Shown in pieces: positions 7,270-15,954 of a stretch of 64,000 bases of DNA (positions are counted from its first letter, which is position 1; each line of letters opens with the position of its first letter). Made by a program: the position numbers and the translations under genes. Origin of the DNA: Anaerotruncus colihominis (GTDB lineage Bacteria > Bacillota > Clostridia > Oscillospirales > Ruminococcaceae). The notes below the pieces were generated by a model. It did no database searches and was not told the DNA's origin. It worked only from the letters and a program-made list of their open reading frames with translations. The stretch spans positions 535,747-599,746 of the forward strand of contig NZ_VIQT01000009.1 of NCBI RefSeq assembly GCF_010206195.1. The letters run 5' to 3'.

Positions 7270-8634
7270 TCAGCTCATTTTCGATAGAATTTCCCGCGGT
7301 TTCAGCCGCATGACGGAAATTGAGGATATTCCAGCGGATACCGTTACAATCCCGATCCCCAGCAGGAATAGGAGGCCCATTTCCTCAAGCTGTACACGAA
7401 CCTGTAATTCCGGGGTTTCGATTTCCGGCTCACCGGTATCTGTTCCGGCCTCCCCACGGGTTCCGGCAGATAAGCCGTCTTCCTGCTGCGCCTCCGTTAC
7501 CGCCTGCCCGGATTGCAATACGTTTCCCATCTGGCCCGCAATGGCGCTGGCGGAGAAATAAGAGAGGGAAAATGCTAATATCGCAATCAGCAAAACCTCG
7601 GCAATATACTGCCCTAAGATGGACAGCTTGCTGATCCCAACCGAGAGCAGGACGCCGGTTTCATGGATGCGGGTTCTGGCCCACATGGTTAGAATGAGCG
7701 AGAGGATGGCGATGCTTACAATCAGCGCGATCATCAAAATGGTGGATACCAGCTCCGATAACTGTTCCAAAGAGGACGCGGCGTTTTCATAGTCCTCGTT
7801 GTCAACCAGAAAAGAAAAGCCTTTCCAGTCCACGCCGCTGATTTCCTTTACTTTAGAAATGATTTCCTCCATGTTCTGCGGGTCGTTCACCGATACCGTC
7901 AGCTCGTTAAAGCCCTGTATTGCGGGGCCGTTTTCGTAAGCCACCAAAGTGGCAAGGTCGGTGATGATAAGGTTTTGTATTTTATCGTAGGTTGTCACCT
8001 GATCGTTGATGCCTTCGATTTCTTTTGGAGAGAACAGGCCCACAATCTCAATCTCCACGCCTTTGTCCGTCTGGATTTTGTCACCAATTTTCAGGCCGTT
8101 TTTCTCAGCCAAATCCTTGCTGATCAGCCCCTTGTTTTTGTCGTCCGGCAGGATATGCCGCCCCTGCGTCAGCGTAAGCTGCCCGGAAGTAAACCGGGTA
8201 AGCTCCTCGCTTTTCCATGTGCTTAAAATCTTTGAGGATGCGCGAAATTCTTCCTCAATGGGGATATTGCCGGTAAATAGTTCCAGAGAGGGGAACGCCG
8301 CCAGCCCCTCCACGGTGGCGCTGCACTCCTTGATCCCCTCAATTTCCCGGATTTGCTCTACCAGCTCCGGGCTGATCTGCTGGGTGGAATACATCAGGGT
8401 TCCGCCCTCCACGCTTTCCACCTTCAAATAGGGGTTGTTTTCCGTGTAGTCAAAGCCAATGAGAAAACTCCCGCCAAGGCTTTGCCGCAGCTCCTGCTGG
8501 GCGGCTTTCGAAGCGTTCCCCAGTGCCAGAGCGGTCAATACAAAGGTTGCCATCACCAGCAAGATGACAAAAAGAAGGATACTCTTGCCCCTCTTGCGGA
8601 CGATATACAGCCACGCTCGATTCATAAAGTTCAT
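7270..8634 (-). CDS. FtsX-like ABC transporter permease
   Basis: Protein of 454 residues. One membrane helix near the N-terminus (KSILLFVILLVMATFVLTAL), a large extracellular domain (about 45-290, MacB periplasmic-core type), then three helices (about 295-320, 340-365, 425-445): the usual MacB/FtsX layout. GGAGG precedes the ATG. An extracytoplasmic linker before the last helix is rich in Glu and Thr. The operon begins with this gene and has a response-regulator box upstream (8691-8711), so it is probably induced by the adjacent two-component system. Confidence 0.9.
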   Translation of the reverse strand: MNFMNRAWLYIVRKRGKSILLFVILLVMATFVLTALALGNASKAAQQELRQSLGGSFLIGFDYTENNPYLKVESVEGGTLMYSTQQISPELVEQIREIEGIKECSATVEGLAAFPSLELFTGNIPIEEEFRASSKILSTWKSEELTRFTSGQLTLTQGRHILPDDKNKGLISKDLAEKNGLKIGDKIQTDKGVEIEIVGLFSPKEIEGINDQVTTYDKIQNLIITDLATLVAYENGPAIQGFNELTVSVNDPQNMEEIISKVKEISGVDWKGFSFLVDNEDYENAASSLEQLSELVSTILMIALIVSIAILSLILTMWARTRIHETGVLLSVGISKLSILGQYIAEVLLIAILAFSLSYFSASAIAGQMGNVLQSGQAVTEAQQEDGLSAGTRGEAGTDTGEPEIETPELQVRVQLEEMGLLFLLGIGIVTVSAGISSISVMRLKPREILSKMS

Positions 8635-8678
8635 AGAATGACCTCCGTTTCATATAGGATAAGTGTTGCAACGCTGAC

Positions 8679-8711
8679 AGCATAGCACCCCAATATGGAA
8701 CCAGTATGAAA
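8679..8711 (-). promoter_or_regulatory. Response-regulator box and -10 of the ABC operon
   Basis: On the minus strand TTTCATACTG-G-TTCCATATTG (a tandem repeat with 11-bp phasing) is followed after six bases by TATGCT. The same 21-bp box with one difference and the same six-base spacing lies before the response regulator gene. This arrangement is typical of OmpR-family activation sites. Confidence 0.7.
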
Positions 8712-8732
8712 CGGATAAAAAAAGCCATCGCT

Positions 8733-9848
8733 TTATGGGAGATAAAGGGTAAAGCACATTCCCGGCGGGTTTTTGGTCGCCTCAAATTGATAGGGCATCC
8801 CAAGGGCCTTTGAAAGCGTATCTACAATATATAATCCCAGCCCATTCCCTCCATCTTTGCGATCTCTGGCAAAGTCTGGGCGGTAGAACGGCTCAAATAC
8901 ATGGGCCAGCTTATCCGGCGGGATGGGCGTACACTCATTTTCTATTTTTATCTGTCGGGCGTTCAATATAACGGTGATCTTGCATCCCGGCTTTGTGTAA
9001 GCGACCGCATTGGAGAGCAGGTTAGACAGGATCTTTTCAAGGCTTTTCTTTGACGTGTGGACAGGGCACTTTCCCTGTATGCTGAAAGAAAAGTCGAGTC
9101 CCTTTGCCTTCGCAATCAACTGATAGGGCTCGCAGATTGCCGGAAGACGCTCAGACAGGTCAAAGGTTTCCGCGTCCTGTTTCTCCTGTGTAAAATCCAG
9201 CCGGGAGGTATCCAAAATTTCTTTAATCATAAAGGATAGCTGCCCGGTAATCTCCTTACATTCCAACAGACAGCGATCCCGGTCTTTGTATTTTCCAATG
9301 CCTAAGATCATGTTTTCCAAAATCGCGTTCAGGGCAGTCACCGGCGTTTTCAGCTCATGGGAGGCGGCCCGCAGGAAATCAATTTTCAACCGTTCCGCCT
9401 CACGGACGTTTTGCTTTTCTTCCTCCAGATTTTCAATGGTGGAAAGCAGGCTGGCATACAGCTTATTGACGCGGGCGGCCAGCTCGCCAATCTCGTCCTT
9501 CGTATGCACCACGCAGGCTGCAGCCTTATCCAGCTTTTCCATCTTTTCCGTTGTAACCGCAATCTGCTTGATCGGCCTCGTCATGGCTCTGGAAAACAAC
9601 AGGGAACACCCAGCGGAAATGATGGCGCAGCAAAGCAGGGATACCGGCAGTGCTTTTCCGATAGCGGATTTTATCAAAATACCAGTATTCACATCACTCT
9701 CAATAATGGCTCCTTCCACAAAACGGTTGGTGCTTACGGTCATTTGCGGCGCAAGCACATAGAGAAAAACATGAGCCATCACGGTGACAAACAGCATTAC
9801 CAGAAAGGTGTATAAGAAGATTTTAGTAAAGAGCTTTAAATTTCTCAT
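8733..9848 (-). CDS. Sensor histidine kinase
   Basis: Protein of 371 residues. Two membrane helices (about 10-33 and 64-85) enclose a short extracellular loop, then come a HAMP-like linker, the H-box with phospho-acceptor His164 in ASHELKTPV, and the ATPase core with N-box (LSNLLSNAVAYT), F-box and G-box (DGGNGLGLYIVD). It shares a 4-base overlap with the response regulator gene. A small sensing loop together with an ABC transporter partner suggests detection of envelope stress or a peptide ligand, though no ligand can be named. Confidence 0.93.
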   Translation of the reverse strand: MRNLKLFTKIFLYTFLVMLFVTVMAHVFLYVLAPQMTVSTNRFVEGAIIESDVNTGILIKSAIGKALPVSLLCCAIISAGCSLLFSRAMTRPIKQIAVTTEKMEKLDKAAACVVHTKDEIGELAARVNKLYASLLSTIENLEEEKQNVREAERLKIDFLRAASHELKTPVTALNAILENMILGIGKYKDRDRCLLECKEITGQLSFMIKEILDTSRLDFTQEKQDAETFDLSERLPAICEPYQLIAKAKGLDFSFSIQGKCPVHTSKKSLEKILSNLLSNAVAYTKPGCKITVILNARQIKIENECTPIPPDKLAHVFEPFYRPDFARDRKDGGNGLGLYIVDTLSKALGMPYQFEATKNPPGMCFTLYLP

Positions 9849-10510
9849 GGGTGTTCCTCATACTTGTAGCCAACGCCTTTTACCGTTACAATCCGGTTAA
9901 GACTCAGCTTTTTCCGTAAATTTTTAATGTAGGTATCAATCGTGCGGTCAATGATGGGGTAATCATATCCCCACAACTCGTCCAAGATCTGCGACCGTGT
10001 AAGCACCAGACCTTTATGCTCTATCAGCAATTTCAGCAGGTCGATCTCCTTTGGTGTCAGGTCAATAGGGCCGCCCGGCCCGGAAGCAGTATAGCCGCCA
10101 AAATCCACCGTAATATCGCCCATCTGAATTTGTTTCAGTTCCGGACTTTTCCCACACCGCCGCAGCAGGGCCGTCACCCGTTTTCCCAGCAAAAGCATGG
10201 AAAAGGGCTTTGTGATATAGTCGTCCGCCTGTTCATCAAAGCTGGCCGCCTGAGTAGGCTCATCGTCAAGGGCGGTAAGCATTAAGATAGGAATGTTGCT
10301 TGTTTGGCGCAATTCTTTTAATACCTCCAAACCGGTTCGCTTCGGCAGCATAATATCCAGAACCACTAAATCAACCGATTTCTCCCTTGCAATCTGCAAA
10401 CCCTGTTCACCATCAAGGGCCGACAAGGTAATATGCCCTGCGGATCTCATATATTCACAGATTGCCTCGTTGGTGGCAGTATCATCTTCCACAATCAATA
10501 AAACAGCCAT
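9845..10510 (-). CDS. OmpR-family response regulator
   Basis: Protein of 221 residues. The receiver domain has the acidic pocket VEDD, phosphorylation site Asp52 (VVLDIMLP) and Lys101 (YITKPF). The C-terminal winged helix has LTPKEIDLLKLL and GYDYPIIDRTIDTYIKNLRKK, as in OmpR/PhoB and VanR-type regulators. It is first in the operon with the kinase. The promoter carries a consensus -10 (TATAAT) below a 21-bp box that is repeated before the ABC operon, so it most likely activates both itself and the transporter. Confidence 0.95.
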   Translation of the reverse strand: MAVLLIVEDDTATNEAICEYMRSAGHITLSALDGEQGLQIAREKSVDLVVLDIMLPKRTGLEVLKELRQTSNIPILMLTALDDEPTQAASFDEQADDYITKPFSMLLLGKRVTALLRRCGKSPELKQIQMGDITVDFGGYTASGPGGPIDLTPKEIDLLKLLIEHKGLVLTRSQILDELWGYDYPIIDRTIDTYIKNLRKKLSLNRIVTVKGVGYKYEEHP

Positions 10511-10529
10511 TTTTACACCTCCTCACATT

Positions 10530-10562
10530 ATTATACCAAAGCAATATGGAAACAGTATGAAA
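10530..10562 (-). promoter_or_regulatory. Response-regulator box and -10 of the two-component operon
   Basis: TTTCATACTG-T-TTCCATATTG is followed after six bases by a perfect TATAAT on the minus strand, and GGAGG then ATG follow. It is nearly identical to the site at 8679-8711. No good -35 is present, as expected of an activator-dependent promoter. Confidence 0.75.
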
Positions 10563-10626
10563 TGCTTTGTGTCAGATTGACAGTGTACTGAACTTAATGG
10601 GAAAAAGCAAGCCTTTCATAACGGAT

Positions 10627-10660
10627 CAATCCACACAAGGCAGACTGGCTCATGTTGACA
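10627..10660 (+). repeat. 34-bp direct repeat, right copy
   Basis: It matches 6345-6378 at 30 of 34 positions in the same orientation. Here the flanking stem that makes the left copy a terminator is mostly lost. Confidence 0.8.
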
Positions 10661-10832
10661 GGAAACTGGCCCGCCTTGCTGTAAGTGAAATACTTTCCCT
10701 ATTTACTATTTCTATTAGATTCAGAAAAAAAGTTACTTTATTATCAAAAAAGCCTTGCTTTTCCACCCGTGATGTGTAAGCTGTCACTCGCAAGGCACAA
10801 GCCAAGCACAAAAATGAAAGGTGGAAAATAAA

Positions 10833-11327
10833 ATGAAAACAGGAAAAATCACAGCGAAACTGAGGGACGCAGTTCCGGTTTGCCTCATGGTAAACGGCGA
10901 GGAAGTCAAACGGTATAAGAACATTGAGCTACCGGATATGCTTAAAGAGGTGGAAATGACCGACTTCCATTTCAACGTACACATGGATGGAAAAATCACC
11001 TTTGAAATCCACTATGAAGAAGGTGTATTGCCGGAGGTATTCCCGGAAGCCCGAACCAGAGTAAGCCGGGCGGCAAGAGCCGTCGCCAAGACGGCTATGC
11101 CGCAGCCTGCGGAGGACGAGGCGGCAGAGAAAGTAGAAACAGAAGCCACGACAGAAGAAAGCCATCAGACAGACGAAATCCCGGCAGAAAATCCAAGCGA
11201 ATCTATTACCGAGGAAACCGAGCCGAAAGGTATCGAAGCTATATACGACCTTTCTTGTTTCGCAGATTCGTCCCTGGTACCATCTCTTGACAAGGGCATA
11301 CAGCCCATAGTCAAGTGCGATGAATAG
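10833..11327 (+). CDS. Conserved-type hypothetical protein, possibly cut at its 3' end
   Basis: The ATG at 10833 has AAAGGTGG eight bases upstream. The first 75 residues (MKTGKITAKLRDAVPVCLMV onward) look like a compact alpha/beta domain. The rest is Glu-rich linker (AEDEAAEKVETEATTEES). The last stretch (LVPSLDKGIQPIVKCDE) does not fit the linker and stops eight bases before the end of the oppositely oriented serine recombinase gene, which suggests that an insertion replaced the original C-terminus. I do not recognise the family. Confidence 0.6.
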   Translation: MKTGKITAKLRDAVPVCLMVNGEEVKRYKNIELPDMLKEVEMTDFHFNVHMDGKITFEIHYEEGVLPEVFPEARTRVSRAARAVAKTAMPQPAEDEAAEKVETEATTEESHQTDEIPAENPSESITEETEPKGIEAIYDLSCFADSSLVPSLDKGIQPIVKCDE

Positions 11328-11334
11328 TTGAAAG

Positions 11335-12840
11335 TCAGATTTTCCACTCAATGGCGACACATTCACCCGTGGCGCGGATTTGAGAAATAAGGCTGTCGGC
11401 CACTTGCCGCCTGTCATCGAAGTCAATTTCTTCCCAGCGGTTGAGATACACCGATAACCGCTCGATCTGTTCCGGCGACATACTTTCCGCAGACAGGGCC
11501 GCGATTTCCTTTGACAGCGTTTGCCGCTGTGCGTCCAATTCCTCAATCTTGGTGTTGGCGTAGGAGATCAAAACCGCGCTGGCCCCGGTCAGGGTATTCA
11601 ACAGCTTTTCGATTTCATCTTCCATATGGGCCAATTCCACCTTTAAGGCGGTGAGCTTGGGATTAACCGTTTCCCGCTTGCCTGTCAGGGTATGGAATTG
11701 AGCCATCTTTTTTACCATTTCACCGTAAATAAACTGCTCAAATTCCCTTGTGCGGAGCGTCCCACAGCCCGGACAGCTCTTGTTGTCCGCCCGCTTGGAG
11801 CATCGCAGGTATTGAACGCCTGACGGGTTCCCCACGCTCATTAAGGCGTACCCACAGCGGCCACACTTCACTTTCCCGGCCAGCCAGGTATTTTTCGCCT
11901 TGCGCCCGTTCTGGAATGTGGTGTTTGCCATCAGCTTTTTCCGACAGCGGAGCCACACATCCGCCGATACCAGCCCCTCGCTGGGGGCCACCACAAGGAT
12001 CTGGTCTTTCAGGTGTTTGTTTTTCCGTGCCTGTACATCCCGGCCCTGGTAGAGATAACAGCCGTTTGTCCCCGCGAAGTCAGCCGCCTCGTTGATCACC
12101 ACCGTACCCTGGCCTTTGAAAAATTCGTACATTTCCAGGTCGGCCTGGGCGTAAATGGGGTTGCGGAGCATTTGGGAGATAAAGCCACGGGTCAGTTCCT
12201 TGTCGTAAATCAGGATGCCCTCGTCCGCGAAGTGCCGGGCGATGTCCCCGAAAGAGGTGGAGGGCTGGGCGTACATTTCAAACATCAGCCGGGCGATGTC
12301 CGCCGTTTCCGGGTCGGGCTTCATCATTTTTGTGCGGATGCCCTGAATGGTGGTGGGTTCCAGTTGGAAGCCGAACGGGGCCGCGCCGCTCATGTGAAAA
12401 CCGCGCTGGCAGCGGGAATAGTAAGCGTCCGTCACGCGCTTCTGAATGGTTTCCCGTTCCAGTTGGGCGAACACGATGCAGATGTTCAGCATAGCCCGGC
12501 CCATCGGGGTTGATGTGTCAAACTTTTCTGTGGAGGACACAAACTCCACGTTGTACGCCTGAAAGGTTTCCATCATGGTTGCGAAGTCCAGAATGGAGCG
12601 GCTGATCCTGTCCAGCTTGTAGACCACCACCCGCTTAATCAGGCCCCGCTTGATGTCGGCCATCAGCTCCTGGAATTTGGGGCGGTCGGTGTTCTTGCCG
12701 GAATAGCCCTTGTCGGTGTACTGGCGGAAGTTACCTCCTCTCAGCTCGTACTTGCAAAACTCGATTTGACTTTCAATGCTGATACTGTCCTTGCGGTCTA
12801 CCGATTGCCGTCCGTAAATTGCATCTTCCCGAATGTTCAT
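11335..12840 (-). CDS. Large serine recombinase
   Basis: Protein of 501 residues. The resolvase domain has nucleophile Ser13 (YGRQSVDR), the conserved YKLDRISRS and FAQLERE segments, then a recombinase domain (GAAPFGF, about 155-280), a zinc ribbon (CGRCGYALM ... CSKRADNKSCPGC), and a coiled coil near 385-440. It is intact and clearly different from the recombinase at 635-2200, so the window holds two independent recombination systems. It may have brought in the AT-rich cargo upstream (12971-15814) or mark a nested mobile unit that landed in the gene at 10833. Confidence 0.93.
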   Translation of the reverse strand: MNIREDAIYGRQSVDRKDSISIESQIEFCKYELRGGNFRQYTDKGYSGKNTDRPKFQELMADIKRGLIKRVVVYKLDRISRSILDFATMMETFQAYNVEFVSSTEKFDTSTPMGRAMLNICIVFAQLERETIQKRVTDAYYSRCQRGFHMSGAAPFGFQLEPTTIQGIRTKMMKPDPETADIARLMFEMYAQPSTSFGDIARHFADEGILIYDKELTRGFISQMLRNPIYAQADLEMYEFFKGQGTVVINEAADFAGTNGCYLYQGRDVQARKNKHLKDQILVVAPSEGLVSADVWLRCRKKLMANTTFQNGRKAKNTWLAGKVKCGRCGYALMSVGNPSGVQYLRCSKRADNKSCPGCGTLRTREFEQFIYGEMVKKMAQFHTLTGKRETVNPKLTALKVELAHMEDEIEKLLNTLTGASAVLISYANTKIEELDAQRQTLSKEIAALSAESMSPEQIERLSVYLNRWEEIDFDDRRQVADSLISQIRATGECVAIEWKI

Positions 12841-12970
12841 TTGGTACTCCTTTCCGTTTCAGGAGCTACCAAACCTTACACCCACTTTGTCCAGCCACTC
12901 AGATACCAGCCGCCGAAACAACGGTTTCCTATTTCCCGTTGAGCAGATGATGGTTTTTCATTGGGACGTT

Positions 12971-14215
12971 CTACAAATGGCGATAAGCTTTTTTACCAAT
13001 ATAGCCTACGGCTAATATTGAGGCTGAGGTCAAAAACATTATAGCTGGGAGATGATTTATAAATTTTTCATATAGAAAGCCATAGAACAAAATTCCTGTG
13101 GGTAGGGCAACACTTACTATTGCTGAATAAAAGGACATTATACGACCTAACATATCATCAGGCACATTCTGTTGAATGGCTGACATAATAAAAATCCCCG
13201 CTATGCTTGCACTTATGAAAACAACAATGCTAATAATTACAAATATGATATAGATCAAATTTGGTGAGAATTTGAACAAAAGACTACTGCCAAAAGCCGC
13301 TATGGATATGCCCATAATCCAAAACAGCCAATAGATTTTGTCCGTTCTGAATTTATTAGCAATTATTCCGGCAATTATCCCGCCTATCAGTCCGGCTGCT
13401 CCCATAAAAGCCTGTGACAGACCATTTAACACAGAGCTTAAATTAAGTACAACTCGAATTATGAATGGTGCGCCTGTTGTAATTAAGGGCTGTATCAAGA
13501 AAACAAACACAGTATTTAGGAGGATTGCCTTGAAGACATATATTTGTTTTGATGTTAGGAAATAAAGGCTTTCACCCAAGTCCTTTTTTATTGCGTGTAA
13601 CGGGTTGCTAATTGGGGTCAATGTGATCTTCGGTATTTTTACGAACGCCTCAAGGATAGCGGCAGAGAAAAAGCAAATGGCACATCCCCAAAAGATAATT
13701 CGTACACCCTGCAAAGTTGTCTTTCCGACTACGCTATAAAGCAGTCCCGCTAATAATGGCCCAATCAGATTAGCAAGCATATTTATTTGACTTACGATAG
13801 CATTGGACTGTATAAGGTGATGTTTTTCTTGAATAAGCGGTATGCTTGATTGTACAACAGGAGTTTCAAAAGAAGATACAACTGCCAATCCCACCATGAT
13901 AATCGTTATCCAAATAAGTACATTAGAAAACGATAATGAAAGCACTAACAGAACAGCCATAATACCATACAAGCCGTCTAAAGCAATCATAAGATTTCTC
14001 TTATTATTGCGATCTGCTATAATACCAGCGATAAGAGATAAAAAAACAGGTGGTAGGTAACTTATCGCGGTAATTGTTCCAAATAAAGCGGCAGAGCTGG
14101 TTAAATCAAGTATCAACAAAGACACAGTAAATTTGAGTAAGACGGTTCCAAACATTGATAAAGCCTGCCCTATTATCAAAAGTACAAAGTTTTGGTTTAA
14201 TGCTTTTGCTTTCAT
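12971..14215 (-). CDS. MFS exporter (MefA/DHA3-like)
   Basis: Protein of 414 residues with twelve predicted membrane helices and the MFS signature between helices 2 and 3 (GIIADRNNKR). Overall resemblance is to the DHA3 branch, which includes macrolide exporters, but the substrate cannot be set from sequence. It is strongly AT-rich compared with the transfer genes, like its two upstream neighbours, so the three probably came together. It is separated from them by a terminator, and could confer drug efflux. Confidence 0.85.
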   Translation of the reverse strand: MKAKALNQNFVLLIIGQALSMFGTVLLKFTVSLLILDLTSSAALFGTITAISYLPPVFLSLIAGIIADRNNKRNLMIALDGLYGIMAVLLVLSLSFSNVLIWITIIMVGLAVVSSFETPVVQSSIPLIQEKHHLIQSNAIVSQINMLANLIGPLLAGLLYSVVGKTTLQGVRIIFWGCAICFFSAAILEAFVKIPKITLTPISNPLHAIKKDLGESLYFLTSKQIYVFKAILLNTVFVFLIQPLITTGAPFIIRVVLNLSSVLNGLSQAFMGAAGLIGGIIAGIIANKFRTDKIYWLFWIMGISIAAFGSSLLFKFSPNLIYIIFVIISIVVFISASIAGIFIMSAIQQNVPDDMLGRIMSFYSAIVSVALPTGILFYGFLYEKFINHLPAIMFLTSASILAVGYIGKKAYRHL

Positions 14216-14239
14216 ACCCTACCCCTTAAAGTTTTTCTA

Positions 14240-14280
14240 TATTATATAAAGAAAAGCCTGACAACGGTTGTCAGGCTTTC
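14240..14280 (-). terminator. Intrinsic terminator of the WYL/UDG operon
   Basis: A perfect stem AAAGCCTGACAAC/GTTGTCAGGCTTT is followed on the minus strand by CTTTTCTTTATAT. It lies between the UDG-like gene and the exporter gene. Confidence 0.85.
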
Positions 14281-14298
14281 AGAATTTTTATATGGGCT

Positions 14299-14892
14299 TT
14301 ACTTGATTATTTCTAACATAGTTGCAATATCCTCGGTTGCCATTGTTACTTTTGATTTTTCGATCAGGATGTTTCCCCCTGTCATTATATAAGACGGCAT
14401 AACTCTAATGCCCTCATAATAGATTTCGCTACTCCGCAATTTGTAGGTGGAAACAGCGGGAATAGCATTTTTCTTTGTTGCCTTTTTCGTAATCATGTTA
14501 AAGGCTTTTTTTGCAACATCACCCATGAGCATAATAACCTTTATATTGGGGAATAAAGCAAGCTCCTCTTCCAAATAGGGCAAACTCTTTTCAATGCTGC
14601 TTTTATCGATGGCATATTCTGTCTTAGGCGTTTTTACAGCATTTGTAATATAGATACCCATTCGCAATGCGTCTTGTATGGATGTAACCTCTGCTCCCGC
14701 CCTCTGCAAAAGAGGGATAGTGGTTTTCAGATAATCAGCATCAGGGCCTCCATAAAAATCCTGCACAGGATCAGCGGGGACAACTTCATTTATCATAATT
14801 GCCCTGATCGTAAGCGGGTCAATATCAATGTCATTTAGATATATGCCGCTTGCTATACCGGCTTTCGTTTCAAGTGCTTTCTTAATATTCAT
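14299..14892 (-). CDS. Uracil-DNA glycosylase-superfamily protein
   Basis: The start at 14892 has AGGAG eight to nine bases upstream; the longer frame into the preceding gene has none. Residues such as VIMLMGDVAKKAF and the N-terminal MINEVVPADPVQDFYGG segment fit the UDG superfamily fold (core strand followed by a helix), but the classical catalytic motifs are altered, so activity on uracil is unsure. It is cotranscribed with a WYL regulator four bases upstream. It may act in base repair or be a divergent family member of unknown task. Confidence 0.65.
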   Translation of the reverse strand: MNIKKALETKAGIASGIYLNDIDIDPLTIRAIMINEVVPADPVQDFYGGPDADYLKTTIPLLQRAGAEVTSIQDALRMGIYITNAVKTPKTEYAIDKSSIEKSLPYLEEELALFPNIKVIMLMGDVAKKAFNMITKKATKKNAIPAVSTYKLRSSEIYYEGIRVMPSYIMTGGNILIEKSKVTMATEDIATMLEIIK

Positions 14893-14896
14893 ATCT

Positions 14897-15814
14897 TTAT
14901 TCTCCTGTATGGTGCTTTCTTGCGGCCTCATGTTTTTCTTTCAATGATTGACGCACAGACTCTGGCTGAATTATTGTTACTCTGTCTCCAAATGACATAA
15001 GAAAATCATAAAGCCAATTATTTTCTGGCAGGGTGAACTTAACAGTATATCCGTTCTCATGCTCTATAATGGCTGCATCGTCCAGCGTATCAAATAACCG
15101 ATACCCAACATCTAAGGTAAATTCCAATTCCAAGTCTATCAATTCCCCGATTTCCTCTGGCATTGGAAAAACTGAATGAAATTGATGTATATCTGTTTTG
15201 CGTTCAAAATGTACTTCGGTTAAAAATAGATTTTTCATTCTTGAAAGACGAAATAACCTATTCTCATTCCTTAACAGACAAAAAGCGTATAGATACCATG
15301 CCTTATCCTTGTATACCAATTTGTACGGATATACGTTTCGTTTGCCACTATCCCTGGAAGAATTGTAATAATCAAATGTGATTTCGCGGTTTTCAAATAT
15401 AGCTTGTTTTAGTAGTCTAAACAATCTATTTTCATTTTCTGCAACACTACCCCAACGTGAAAAATCCACATCAATCCAATCCGTTAATCTGGTTTGAAAA
15501 ACTGCACCGATTTTTTTCAGAATAGTATCCACCTCTGGGTATTGAACGGCTGATAGACTTTGTAAACCAGATAATATCTCTAACTTTTCACTATCTGAAA
15601 AAAAGGATTTATCAAGGACATAATCATCAAGAAACTGTATTCCGCCGTTTCTTCCAGTTGTAACATAGATAGGAATACCCGCACTACTCATAACGTCCAC
15701 GTCACGATAAATCGTGCGAACAGACACTTCAAATTTTTCTGCTAATTCGGGAGCAGTAGCACGTCCCTTATCCAATAGATAATACAAAATTCTAAATAGT
15801 CTGCTTTCCTGCAA
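14897..15814 (-). CDS. WYL-domain transcriptional regulator (YafY type)
   Basis: An N-terminal DeoR-like winged helix (LLDKGRATAPELAEKFEVS, VRTIYRDVDVMSS) is followed by a WYL domain (YKDKAWYLYAFC) and a C-terminal extension (PENNWLYDFLMSFGDRVTI). TTG at 15814 is chosen because GGGGGTGA lies four bases upstream; the in-frame ATG five codons earlier has no ribosome site. WYL regulators bind ligands or nucleic acid and often control DNA-damage or defence genes, which fits the UDG-like gene downstream. The low GC marks it as part of the AT-rich cargo. Confidence 0.88.
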   Translation of the reverse strand: MQESRLFRILYYLLDKGRATAPELAEKFEVSVRTIYRDVDVMSSAGIPIYVTTGRNGGIQFLDDYVLDKSFFSDSEKLEILSGLQSLSAVQYPEVDTILKKIGAVFQTRLTDWIDVDFSRWGSVAENENRLFRLLKQAIFENREITFDYYNSSRDSGKRNVYPYKLVYKDKAWYLYAFCLLRNENRLFRLSRMKNLFLTEVHFERKTDIHQFHSVFPMPEEIGELIDLELEFTLDVGYRLFDTLDDAAIIEHENGYTVKFTLPENNWLYDFLMSFGDRVTIIQPESVRQSLKEKHEAARKHHTGE

Positions 15815-15954
15815 CTTATCACCCCCCATAGCTTGATTATATTTTATAGGTTACTGTTAAGGTGGAGGGTTTTATTATACCTCATCTGGTTTACCTTTGC
15901 AACGATATAGACATGAAATAAAATACTACTAAAATATAAAATATCGTTTCGTTC

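Larger units (their letters stand above)
10511..10832. other. Intergenic region upstream of the two-component operon
   Basis: Besides the regulator box (10530-10562) and the right copy of the direct repeat (10627-10660) it contains a possible stem GCCTTGC/GCAAGGC (about 10752-10797) just before the plus-strand gene at 10833. I see no gene. Confidence 0.6.
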
